A DNA stretch of 64,000 nucleotides from Chloroflexota bacterium (GTDB lineage: Bacteria > Chloroflexota > Anaerolineae > Anaerolineales > UBA4823), in assembly GCA_029782365.1 (NCBI GenBank), contig JAKOUW010000096.1, forward strand, positions 523,432 through 587,431, in the 5' to 3' direction. Position numbers and translations under genes: made by a program. Each line of letters begins with the position of its first letter. Within the stretch, counting starts at the first letter, position 1. This document shows positions 34,129-41,971 of the stretch, one piece after another. Under the pieces are notes generated by a model. The model saw nothing but the letters and a program-made list of their open reading frames with translations, had not been told where the DNA came from and did no database searches.

Positions 34129-35871
34129 CTAATCCGGTTTTTCCCACAGCAGGTCGATCAATGTCTCTTCGGCCTCGTTTGTCCAGAGGTAATCCTGGCC
34201 TAATTTTCCTGCCACCGCGGGCAGGCGCGCGCCCAGTTCTTTCAATCCAGTCAGCGGCAGATTGTGAATCTGCGGAAAGATGACCACTTTGCCTGGGTAT
34301 TTGCCTTCCACGACCGATTCGATGGCGTCGCCTGCGGCTTCGATCCCACAAATTGCCGCCACCGAGCGCCCCGGTGAGAGTGTGCCGGCTTTCCGCCGCT
34401 CCATCACCGAAGCCTGGTCGTGAATGGTCAGGCCGGAAGTGCCGGTGTACTGGGCGTTCGACAGGTATACATTGCTCAGGTTGACCGCCCCCAGTGTGCC
34501 GTTCGGTACGCCGGCGAAAAGCACCAGCATGCCATCTGGCTTCATCACCGCATCACCCTCTTCCATCAGCTTCGCGACCGGTACACTGACCACCACATCG
34601 TCGGCGCCTTGCCCGCCGGTGGCTTGCATCACAAAATCATAAAACGCCATCCCGCTGGTGTTGGGGTTGAAAATTAGCAGTTTCCGACCGTTCTTCTCCG
34701 CCAGCGGTCCGAACATGTCTCTTAAAGTCTGCAAGCGCTCGTCGCTGATCTCTGTTGCGATGACCAGGTTTGGCCCAGCGGGCAGCTCGAGGGCGCGCTG
34801 CACATGCATCTGTCCCATTGGACCGCCCGCCCCGATGAAGACGGTCACGCCGCCCGGCCTCAGCTCACAGCGGTTGCGCTTTTCGCCGTAGGCGGCTGCG
34901 ATGTCCGAACCGTTGGTGCCCAGGAAAGCGATATAGTCGTAATGCAGCCGTCCCAAGTCCACCTGCACCAGGCCATCCAGCGGTTGACTGCCCACCATAT
35001 TGAAGGTGCCTCGGCGGGCAATTAAGCGGGCTGCCTGGCTGACCGCGCCGGCTGAGCGCGGCGCTAAAACGATGACATCATCGAATCCTTTGCCGGCTGT
35101 CAAATCCTGGCTGAGGGCGCCATAATCTTCTGGTTTCATACCGTTGCGCACCACCACCTGCGCCCCGCTCAGGCTCGCCAGCTCTTCCACGGCCTGTGGC
35201 GCATCGCTCAGAACGATTAACGAAGGGGCTTCCAGACCGGTGGAAAACGTGTATGCCGTCTGGTCGCCGGGTTGGCCGAGAATCCACATCAGGCCACCTT
35301 TTTTCGGTTCAAGGCGCCTCCGCTGCGTGTACGCCGCCACCACGCAGCCCCATGGCTCAAGCAGTGAGGATTCAGCGTAACCCATTTCTTCATCCAATGG
35401 CAGCAGACAGGCGCCGGCGTCGGTTTCCAACACCTCAGCTCCGATCAGGTGATATTGAATCAGCCCTCCCGGAATGGTATAACCGTAGGCTGTGCTCTTC
35501 CCCTGCTGGTAAATATCTGGCTGAACCGCCAGCCGCTGTCCAGCATGGTACTGCTCCTGCAAGTTCCTGCCAACTTTTACCACCGTCAGGGCTACTTCAT
35601 GTCCCAAACGGGTGGGGTCTACCGCCAGGTTACGGTTGTACAGTTTGGGGTGTGAGCCGCCTTGTTTCATAATCTTGACGTCTGAGAAGCACACCCCCAC
35701 GCTGTCGATGCGCACCAGGAGCTGGTCATCGCCCGGCTCGGGCACGCTGAACCCCTCCGGCAGTCCGTTGTGGCCCATGTTTTCCAATCCCGCGCCGTAC
35801 AGGTTCCAGGCATAGCTGGTCGCCGGGAGTGGATAATTCAGTTTTCGGTAGGCTTGATATTTTTCGCCCAT
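34129..35871 (-). CDS. Zinc-type alcohol/hexitol-phosphate dehydrogenase, unusually long
   Basis: 580 residues against the usual 340-410 for medium-chain dehydrogenases. The N-terminal GroES-like domain has the zinc-ligand motif GVCFSDVK and the GHE that positions the second metal ligand; 'SLLEPWGCVV' and a NAD-binding fold follow. A second dinucleotide-binding-like segment ('VFIGAGGPMGQMHVQRALE', about residue 340) and a C-terminal segment account for the extra length. In context it probably oxidises a hexitol phosphate made by the PTS to a ketose phosphate. It lies between the HPr-EI and PfkB genes with short gaps. Sorbose-1-phosphate reductase-type or an unknown sugar-alcohol phosphate are alternatives. 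Confidence 0.8.
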   Translation of the reverse strand: MGEKYQAYRKLNYPLPATSYAWNLYGAGLENMGHNGLPEGFSVPEPGDDQLLVRIDSVGVCFSDVKIMKQGGSHPKLYNRNLAVDPTRLGHEVALTVVKVGRNLQEQYHAGQRLAVQPDIYQQGKSTAYGYTIPGGLIQYHLIGAEVLETDAGACLLPLDEEMGYAESSLLEPWGCVVAAYTQRRRLEPKKGGLMWILGQPGDQTAYTFSTGLEAPSLIVLSDAPQAVEELASLSGAQVVVRNGMKPEDYGALSQDLTAGKGFDDVIVLAPRSAGAVSQAARLIARRGTFNMVGSQPLDGLVQVDLGRLHYDYIAFLGTNGSDIAAAYGEKRNRCELRPGGVTVFIGAGGPMGQMHVQRALELPAGPNLVIATEISDERLQTLRDMFGPLAEKNGRKLLIFNPNTSGMAFYDFVMQATGGQGADDVVVSVPVAKLMEEGDAVMKPDGMLVLFAGVPNGTLGAVNLSNVYLSNAQYTGTSGLTIHDQASVMERRKAGTLSPGRSVAAICGIEAAGDAIESVVEGKYPGKVVIFPQIHNLPLTGLKELGARLPAVAGKLGQDYLWTNEAEETLIDLLWEKPD

Positions 35872-35913
35872 ATGATTTTCCTTTTCTGATCGGGACGTCT
35901 CGCCGCCCGTCGT

Positions 35914-37995
35914 TCACATTTTCAATTCCTGGCGCACCAGGTCTCGCACTTCACGCGCGCTGGCGCATTCCAGAGCTTTTTTTGCCAGCGGCTGCAGCTC
36001 GCTCATGCGCAGGCGGCGCACCTGGGCTTTTACCGTCGGCACAGAGGGAATGCTGACACTCAGTTCGTCCATGCCCAGGCCGATCAAAACCGGCACCGCC
36101 GCTGCATCTGAGCCCAGCTCACCGCAAATATCGGCGCGCTTCCCGTAGCGGTGCGCCGATTCGATGGTGTGGGCAATCAGGCGCAGGACTGCCGGATGAA
36201 GCCCATCGTGCATCGCCGCCAGCGCCGGGTGACCGCGGTCCACGGCCAGTGTGTATTGTGTCAGGTCATTCGTGCCGATGGAGAAGAAATCGACTTCAGG
36301 TGCAAATTTTTCAGCCAGCAGAGCGGCTGAAGGCACTTCAATCATAATCCCTACCTGCACCGCGGGCAGGTTCAATTCCAGGCGGATTTCTTCTAATAAA
36401 GCTTTCGCCCGCCGCAGCTCGGCCACGTCGCTGACCATGGGAAACATGATCTTCAAGTTGCCATGCGGCGCAGCGCGCAGGATGGCGCACAGTTGCTGGC
36501 GGAACAAATCCGGCCGGTTCAGACACAGTCGGATGCCGCGCTCACCCAGGAAAGGGTTCAATTCTGGTTTCATCTGGATATACGGCACCGGCTTGTCGCC
36601 GCCGATATCCAGCGTGCGCACGATCACCGGCAGATTCTGCATGGTTTCCGCAATGGCGCGGTACACGCCGAACTGCTCTTCTTCGCTGGGAGCGGTCGTT
36701 CTTTCCAGGAATAAAAATTCGGTGCGCAGGAGGCCGATGCCGTCGGCGCCTTTCTTACGCGCCTCGACTGCATTCGCATCTGAGCCGGCATTCGCCGTGA
36801 CATCCACATGATATCCATCCAGCGTGACAGCCGGATTGCTCGCCTGCTCCTGCGCTGTTCGCCGTTCTTCCAGCCAGCGGCGCTGTTCTTCGACCACACG
36901 CGCCAGAGTTTCCGGCGAAGGGCTGACCGCCAGGGTGCCGTCGTTGCCGTTCAGCGCCACCTGGGTCATCACTTCTAATTTCAAGATCGCTTCTTCGGCC
37001 CCGACGACCGCCGGCAGGCCCATGGCCCGCGCCAGGATGGCAATGTGGGAGGTGGGGCCGCCGTTTACGATGGCAAAACCGAGCACTCGCTCTGCATCGA
37101 ACATCGCCGTATCTGAAGGCGCTAATTCTTCGGCAATCACGATGACCGGGTAATCGGGCAGAGTGATGCCCTTGTCCCCCATGCCGAGCATCAGGCGCAG
37201 CACACGCCTGCCGACATCGCGCAGATCATCGGCGCGCGCCGCCAATAAAGTATCTTTCAAAGAGCCAATCGCCGCGGCGCGCTCTTCCACCGCGTCTCTC
37301 CAGGCGCTCAAGGGATTTTCACCCTTTTTAACACGCTCCTGCGCTGACTCAACCAGCTCGGGGTCGTCCAGCAGTTCGCCGTGTGCATCGAAGATGGCGG
37401 CTTCGGCGGCCAGCTTGCGGTCAACCATGCGCTGGTACAAAACTTTCAGTTGATCCTTTGCTTGCGCCAGCGCTTCGTTAAGGCTCAAACTGCCGGGCGG
37501 CGGCTCGCGGTTTTCGATGTCCAGCTCCATTTGTTTGAAATGGAACACCGGACCGACCGCGATGCCGGGCGCGGCGCCGATGCCGCGCAAGATGTTCTTT
37601 GCTCGATCGCTTTTTCCAGCCTCCGTGACCGATCCAGCCGGTGCGTCTGCTGTCTTCAAGGGTTTTGCTGTGGTTTGAGAAACGCTCGCCTCCGCGGGCG
37701 GCTCCTCACGTGGAGCCGCCGCGGGCGGCTCTACGTCACCCAGCCCGCCGCGCATAGCCGAGCTGATCTCCTGGATGGCCTTCTCTTCATCTTCTCCAGC
37801 CGCCTCTAAGGTGACCAGGCTGCCTTTCACCGCGCCCAGCGTCAGCACTGAAACCATACTCTTGGCATTGACACGTTTCGCACCGTGCTGGATGCTGATA
37901 TTTGATTTAAACTGCTTGGCCAGGTTCACCAGCACCTTGGCTGGTCGAGCATGTAAACCGGTCGAGTTTTCAATAACGATCTCAACTTGTTTCAT
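35914..37995 (-). CDS. PTS HPr-Enzyme I fusion protein
   Basis: 693 residues. Residues 1-88 are HPr: 'STGLHARPA' holds the phosphorylated His15, and 'NAKSMVSVLTLGA' contains the Ser46-type site. A Pro/Ala/Glu-rich linker (90-130) leads to Enzyme I: the phosphohistidine loop GGPTSHIAILARAMG, then the PEP-binding barrel ('LLRTEFLF', 'VRTLDIGGDK', 'FFSIGTNDLTQYTLA'). Enzyme I takes phosphate from PEP and passes it to its own HPr domain, which donates to IIA. The fusion lets the operon carry its own general PTS proteins. FruB-like fusions are known, but this order (HPr then EI, with separate IIA) suits a genome that otherwise may lack PTS. Confidence 0.93.
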   Translation of the reverse strand: MKQVEIVIENSTGLHARPAKVLVNLAKQFKSNISIQHGAKRVNAKSMVSVLTLGAVKGSLVTLEAAGEDEEKAIQEISSAMRGGLGDVEPPAAAPREEPPAEASVSQTTAKPLKTADAPAGSVTEAGKSDRAKNILRGIGAAPGIAVGPVFHFKQMELDIENREPPPGSLSLNEALAQAKDQLKVLYQRMVDRKLAAEAAIFDAHGELLDDPELVESAQERVKKGENPLSAWRDAVEERAAAIGSLKDTLLAARADDLRDVGRRVLRLMLGMGDKGITLPDYPVIVIAEELAPSDTAMFDAERVLGFAIVNGGPTSHIAILARAMGLPAVVGAEEAILKLEVMTQVALNGNDGTLAVSPSPETLARVVEEQRRWLEERRTAQEQASNPAVTLDGYHVDVTANAGSDANAVEARKKGADGIGLLRTEFLFLERTTAPSEEEQFGVYRAIAETMQNLPVIVRTLDIGGDKPVPYIQMKPELNPFLGERGIRLCLNRPDLFRQQLCAILRAAPHGNLKIMFPMVSDVAELRRAKALLEEIRLELNLPAVQVGIMIEVPSAALLAEKFAPEVDFFSIGTNDLTQYTLAVDRGHPALAAMHDGLHPAVLRLIAHTIESAHRYGKRADICGELGSDAAAVPVLIGLGMDELSVSIPSVPTVKAQVRRLRMSELQPLAKKALECASAREVRDLVRQELKM

Positions 37996-38044
37996 AATAG
38001 ACCGTCCATTTTGCTCCCGCAGGATTATTCACGCTGGGCAAATG

Positions 38045-38482
38045 CTAAGAAGATTGGGCTGCGCCCAGGTATTTGATGATTACCTCGGCATTCCGGGTTT
38101 GGAACAACTCGGTCAATGTGTCATCATTTTCAATGACTTCTGCCAGGTTGGACAACACCCCCACATGCTCATCGGCCTGGGCCGCGATGCCAATCACCAG
38201 GCGCACTTCATCGCCGTCTTCCCAGGCGACCGGTTCAGTTAACTGCAATACTGAGATGCCGGTTTTCAAAATATGCTCGCGGTTTTCATAGATGCCGTGC
38301 GGGATCGCCACGCCGTTGCCCAGGCTGGTGGACATTGATTGCTCGCGCGCCAGCATGCCATCGATGTAGGCTGGCAGCACACAGCCTGAATTCACCAATA
38401 ATTGACCCGCTTTGCGGATTGCCTCGACTTTATCGGCAGCCTGCGCGCCCAGGCTGATCCGGTCGTTCGAAAGAATAGCCAT
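38045..38482 (-). CDS. PTS system mannitol/fructose-type IIA component
   Basis: Starting at the ATG at 38482 (MAILSNDR) gives 145 residues, the normal size for a free-standing IIA of the mannitol/fructose family. The phosphorylated histidine is in GNGVAIPHG, and 'LVIGIAAQADEHVGVLSNLAEVI' is the usual helix pair. It accepts phosphate from the HPr domain encoded next door and donates it to the IIB cysteine. AAAGGG is about 10 nt upstream of this start; a longer in-frame upstream start has less support. Confidence 0.9.
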   Translation of the reverse strand: MAILSNDRISLGAQAADKVEAIRKAGQLLVNSGCVLPAYIDGMLAREQSMSTSLGNGVAIPHGIYENREHILKTGISVLQLTEPVAWEDGDEVRLVIGIAAQADEHVGVLSNLAEVIENDDTLTELFQTRNAEVIIKYLGAAQSS

Positions 38483-38541
38483 TCCTGCATTCCCTTTCTC
38501 GGCCGCGCACAACCTGCGGCGTAGTAACCAATGAACTTGGT

Positions 38542-38871
38542 TTAAGGTTCGGTTGTCACGATTTCGGTTTTATCGACCAGAGCTTTGACCACTTTATCAA
38601 ATATTGGGTCATTTAAGAAATGGTTGAAAGCCACAACCACAGCCTGCGGGGCTTTCGCTTTGGCCGTCTTAGCCAGTCCTTTGTGCACGATCACCACCTG
38701 CGCCTCGGGGGGAATTTCACGGGCTGGTTTATGCACCACGGTCACGTCGGTCACATTGGCCGCTTTCAGTTTCTTCTTCAGCGCATTGACGCTCATCAGG
38801 CTGGAGCCCATGCCGGCCTCGCACGCCAGTATGATCATTTTGACCTGAGCCGCAGAAATGGATTGTGCCAT
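38542..38871 (-). CDS. PTS system mannitol-type IIB component
   Basis: 109 residues. The active-site loop LACEAGMGSSLMS has the cysteine that is phosphorylated by IIA and then phosphorylates the sugar. The remainder ('VTVVHKPAREIPPEAQVVIVHKGL') matches the Rossmann-like IIB fold of the mannitol family. In Escherichia coli MtlA the C, B and A domains are one protein; here they are three genes in the same order. Confidence 0.9.
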   Translation of the reverse strand: MAQSISAAQVKMIILACEAGMGSSLMSVNALKKKLKAANVTDVTVVHKPAREIPPEAQVVIVHKGLAKTAKAKAPQAVVVAFNHFLNDPIFDKVVKALVDKTEIVTTEP

Positions 38872-38963
38872 ATAACTCTCCTTTCACATTTGAAGAATGG
38901 AGGAGTTGACCCAGGGTTGGCCTGAGCCAACAACCTCCAATCCCAGAAATTTGATCCGGCAGG

Positions 38964-40031
38964 TTAGTCACCCAGGCCGGGCACGGCCGCCACCTGAGCG
39001 GTGCTTGTCTCTTCTTCAGCTTCAGGGACCGGGCGCACTTTCAGAATGAATGTGCCCACCAGGAAGGAGCCCAAAGCGCCGATCAAAACACCGGTAAACA
39101 CCTGGAAATACTGACCAGGAGGTGTCACGGCAATGTAAGCAAAGATTGAGCCGGGCGAGGGTGTCGCAACCAGGCCGGCGCCAGAAATGACGAACCACAG
39201 GTCAGCGCAGAAGCCGCCAGCGATCATTGCCAGCACCATGATGGGGTGCGCCAGCACGTAGGGGAAATAAATTTCATGGATTCCGCCCAGGAAATGAATG
39301 ATCATCGAGCCTGGTGCAGATTCTTTCAGCATACCCTTTCCGGCGAAGAAGAAAGCCACCAGCAAACCCAGACCGGGGCCAGGGTTCGTCTCGAGCAAGA
39401 AGTGGATGGCTTTCCCGGTATCCTTGGCGGCAGCCACGCCCAAGGGGGCCAGCACGCCGTGGTTGAGGGCGTTGTTGAGGAACAGGATCTTCGCCGGTTC
39501 GATGATGATCGCCGCCAGGGGCAGCAGGCGGGCGCTGACCAGCCAGTTGACCAGGGCGCCTGCGCCGTCGCTGAATGCGGTGACCACCGGAGCAATCACT
39601 ACATCGGCAAGCAGGATCAGGATGACAGCCAGGATGCCTGCCGAGAAGTTGTTAATTAACATTTCGAAGCCCACAGGGATCTTGGGTTCCAAAACTTCAT
39701 CGATCTTCTTGATGCACCAGCCGCCCAGAGGGCCCATGATCATGCCGCCCAGGAACATGGGGATGCCCGCGCCCACGACTACCCCCATGGTAGCCGCCGC
39801 GCCGACCACGCCGCCGCGCACACCATGAATCATCTTGCCGCCGGTGTAACCAATCAGCAGGGGCAGCAGGTAAGTGATCATTGGGCCGACCAGCTTGGCG
39901 AAGGTTTCATTCGGTATCCAGCCGGTGGGGATGAACAATGCGGTAATCAAACCCCAGGCGATGAACGCACCGATATTGGGAATGACCATCCCGGCCAGGA
40001 AACCACCTAATTGTTGTAACTTCTCACGCAT
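38964..40031 (-). CDS. mtlA: PTS system mannitol-type IIC permease
   Basis: 355 residues from the ATG at 40031, which follows AAGGAGAG; an upstream TTG overlaps that ribosome-binding site and is rejected. '[21 protein letters not shown]' opens the protein, with about eight hydrophobic helices and '[12 protein letters not shown]', the GI(H)E motif of IIC components that binds the sugar. It imports and phosphorylates a hexitol, presumably mannitol or a close relative. The last residues form a short charged tail instead of the fused IIB. The gene symbol is by homology; substrate is not proven. Confidence 0.88.
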   Translation of the reverse strand: MREKLQQLGGFLAGMVIPNIGAFIAWGLITALFIPTGWIPNETFAKLVGPMITYLLPLLIGYTGGKMIHGVRGGVVGAAATMGVVVGAGIPMFLGGMIMGPLGGWCIKKIDEVLEPKIPVGFEMLINNFSAGILAVILILLADVVIAPVVTAFSDGAGALVNWLVSARLLPLAAIIIEPAKILFLNNALNHGVLAPLGVAAAKDTGKAIHFLLETNPGPGLGLLVAFFFAGKGMLKESAPGSMIIHFLGGIHEIYFPYVLAHPIMVLAMIAGGFCADLWFVISGAGLVATPSPGSIFAYIAVTPPGQYFQVFTGVLIGALGSFLVGTFILKVRPVPEAEEETSTAQVAAVPGLGD

Positions 40032-40092
40032 TTCACTCTCTCCTTTCAAACCTTGAAAACGGATGCCTGCTTGCGCAGGGTGGATTGGATTG

Positions 40093-40141
40093 GCGGGCTA
40101 CCCGGGTTGCTGCCCGCATTACAGGCAGTCACCAGACTGCC
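40093..40141 (-). promoter_or_regulatory. Two tandem hairpins between regulator and IIC gene
   Basis: GGCAGTC-ACCA-GACTGCC (40124-40141) is a perfect 7-bp stem with a 4-nt loop. GCGGGC (40093-40098) pairs with GCCCGC (40112-40117) around CCCGGG. On the minus strand both lie in the mRNA leader of the IIC gene, after the regulator stop. They could terminate or process the regulator transcript, or act in attenuation. Confidence 0.45.
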
Positions 40142-40163
40142 AGATAACCAAGAGAAAGTACCG

Positions 40164-41711
40164 TTAACTTAAAAACTGGGTGATGGCCTCGATGTCTTCC
40201 GGCATCAATAAGGGGTGCACCTGGATGGCTTTGGGGCTGTTGGCGAACTGGCGCGGCAAAGGCACCGTGGTCAGGATTAAATCTGCCGCAGACACAAGAG
40301 CCGGCGTCAGGTCACGCAATGAGATAACTTCCAGAGTGTTCAGATAAGGAAAGCGCACTTTAATGCGCGCCACCAGCAGTTGGGCGGTGGCCATGCCGCT
40401 GGGGCAGACCACGATGACCCGTTCGAAGGGGTACGTCCGGTTGCGGATGTAGGCTGCCCTCAAAAGCGCCACAATATTGTTGACTTCAATCTGCGGCAGC
40501 TGCACACCGCTGTGCAGATTGACCATGCGCGCCACATCTTGCGCGATCGATTGTTCTTTTTCTGGCTGTTCGGGCAGGCTGGCCGCATTCAAAGCCTCGG
40601 GGAACCAGAGCTGAAACCGCTGTCGATAGCAGGCAGGTGCGATATTGTTCACCAGGCCGTTGCGCAGGGTGCGGTCTTGTTTTATCTTGACAATTTCGAA
40701 TGCCTGGCTGATGTGGTCCATGAGCTGATCGACCAGAACCGAGAAGCCATTTTCGGAATTCAGCTCACTTGCCAGGATATCGTTGCGCGGGGCCGAGAGC
40801 AGTTCCATGGCAATGCTGGCGGTGTCGGCCTCTTTCCAGGTTGCGTTGGCGTCTTTGCTCAGACGGCTCGCCACAGACACTGCCGCTTCCCAGGCCGGTG
40901 AGCCCTGCAGTTGGCCCAAACTGGTTTCATCAACTTGCTGGTGATGCTGGGTCTGCACCCGATAGGACAATATGGCGAACATCAGCGCCAGGTGCAGCAC
41001 GGCATTATCTGTGAATCTCCCGCCGAGCTGGTCTTCCGCTTTCGCCACCAACCCAATCGCCCGCAGAACTTTGATGCGCCCCAACAATTTGTCGGCATAA
41101 TCGCTGAGCGGATTGAGGCCAGCATGCTGATGGAGCAGGAACACCAAACCCTCGCCGTGTGAAACCTCTGCCACCTTATCTCCGCTGAACGGGGTTTCAT
41201 TCCACAGCACTTCCGCCAGCGCCTGCTGGCAGGAACGCTCTGCACCGCTGACCTGGATGCCAAAATGCGGCTTTCGTACCAGCACAATGCCGCGGCCCAT
41301 CAGCCAGCCCTCGATCTTATCCAGGTCTTTGATCAGGGTCATGCGCGAAACCTGCGCGATCTGCTCCAACTGCGAGACGATGACCGGCTCACTTTGGGTG
41401 AGTAAAAACAACGCCAGGCACTGCTGGCGTTGGCTTACGGATAAAATTACCTGGAGGGCGGTGCGCTGGCTCATATCCTGGAACAGGCCGCGCACTTCGT
41501 CGCGTGGGATGGAAACGGATACCCCGGCGCCTGGTGTGACAATCAATTCGTATTTGTTGGACTTCAACCAGGCACGAATCCCCAGCAGGCTGTAATTCAC
41601 CTGCCTGACCGTCAGATTTAGTGAAGCGGCAATCTCACTTGCGCTGGTCGGCTGGTTCGCCTCACACATCATACGGAGTATTTCTCTCTGGCGGATGGTC
41701 AATGCAACCAC
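40164..41711 (-). CDS. PRD-containing transcriptional regulator of the hexitol PTS (MtlR/LicR type)
   Basis: About 515 residues. The N-terminus is a helix-turn-helix ('LTIRQREILRMMCEANQPTSASEIAASLNLTVRQVNYSL'), a second HTH follows ('VIVSQLEQIAQVSRMTLIKDLDKI'), then PRD-like domains (about 180-400) and a IIB-like domain whose cysteine is seen in VVCPSGMATAQLL. In this family HPr and IIB phosphorylate the PRDs and the IIB-like cysteine, so activation follows PTS flux. GTG at 41711 is chosen because AAAAGG lies 5 nt upstream; TTG at 41732 is the longer alternative. A IIA domain, present in some relatives, is missing at the C-terminus. It should act on the operon downstream. Confidence 0.85.
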   Translation of the reverse strand: MVALTIRQREILRMMCEANQPTSASEIAASLNLTVRQVNYSLLGIRAWLKSNKYELIVTPGAGVSVSIPRDEVRGLFQDMSQRTALQVILSVSQRQQCLALFLLTQSEPVIVSQLEQIAQVSRMTLIKDLDKIEGWLMGRGIVLVRKPHFGIQVSGAERSCQQALAEVLWNETPFSGDKVAEVSHGEGLVFLLHQHAGLNPLSDYADKLLGRIKVLRAIGLVAKAEDQLGGRFTDNAVLHLALMFAILSYRVQTQHHQQVDETSLGQLQGSPAWEAAVSVASRLSKDANATWKEADTASIAMELLSAPRNDILASELNSENGFSVLVDQLMDHISQAFEIVKIKQDRTLRNGLVNNIAPACYRQRFQLWFPEALNAASLPEQPEKEQSIAQDVARMVNLHSGVQLPQIEVNNIVALLRAAYIRNRTYPFERVIVVCPSGMATAQLLVARIKVRFPYLNTLEVISLRDLTPALVSAADLILTTVPLPRQFANSPKAIQVHPLLMPEDIEAITQFLS

Positions 41712-41971
41712 GTTCACCTTTTCAAAATACAAGAACGAATTGGGGATTAATATGTTCTTATTTTAGAGATTTATTTTCACTGTGCCTCTCGATTTAAATG
41801 ATCTTTTGTATAGTTGCGGCCGACAAAGATATACTATTTACATATCTGGACAATATTTATCTACATAACTAAACCCATCTGGATAACGAACGTTACGCAG
41901 GCCAGGCGCGTGCAGTCCATTGAGCGAGCCGTAAGGCTCGCCCAATAAGCCACCCGTTCTTCGGTATCTGC
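41712..41971. other. Regulator promoter region and terminator of the beta-helix gene
   Basis: AT-rich. AAGAAC (41731-41736) and GTTCTT (41754-41759) form a perfect inverted repeat just upstream of the regulator start, a possible operator. GCGAGCC-GTAA-GGCTCGC (41924-41941) is a 7-bp stem with a tetraloop 31 nt past the beta-helix stop codon, a probable terminator, though without a T-run. Confidence 0.45.
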
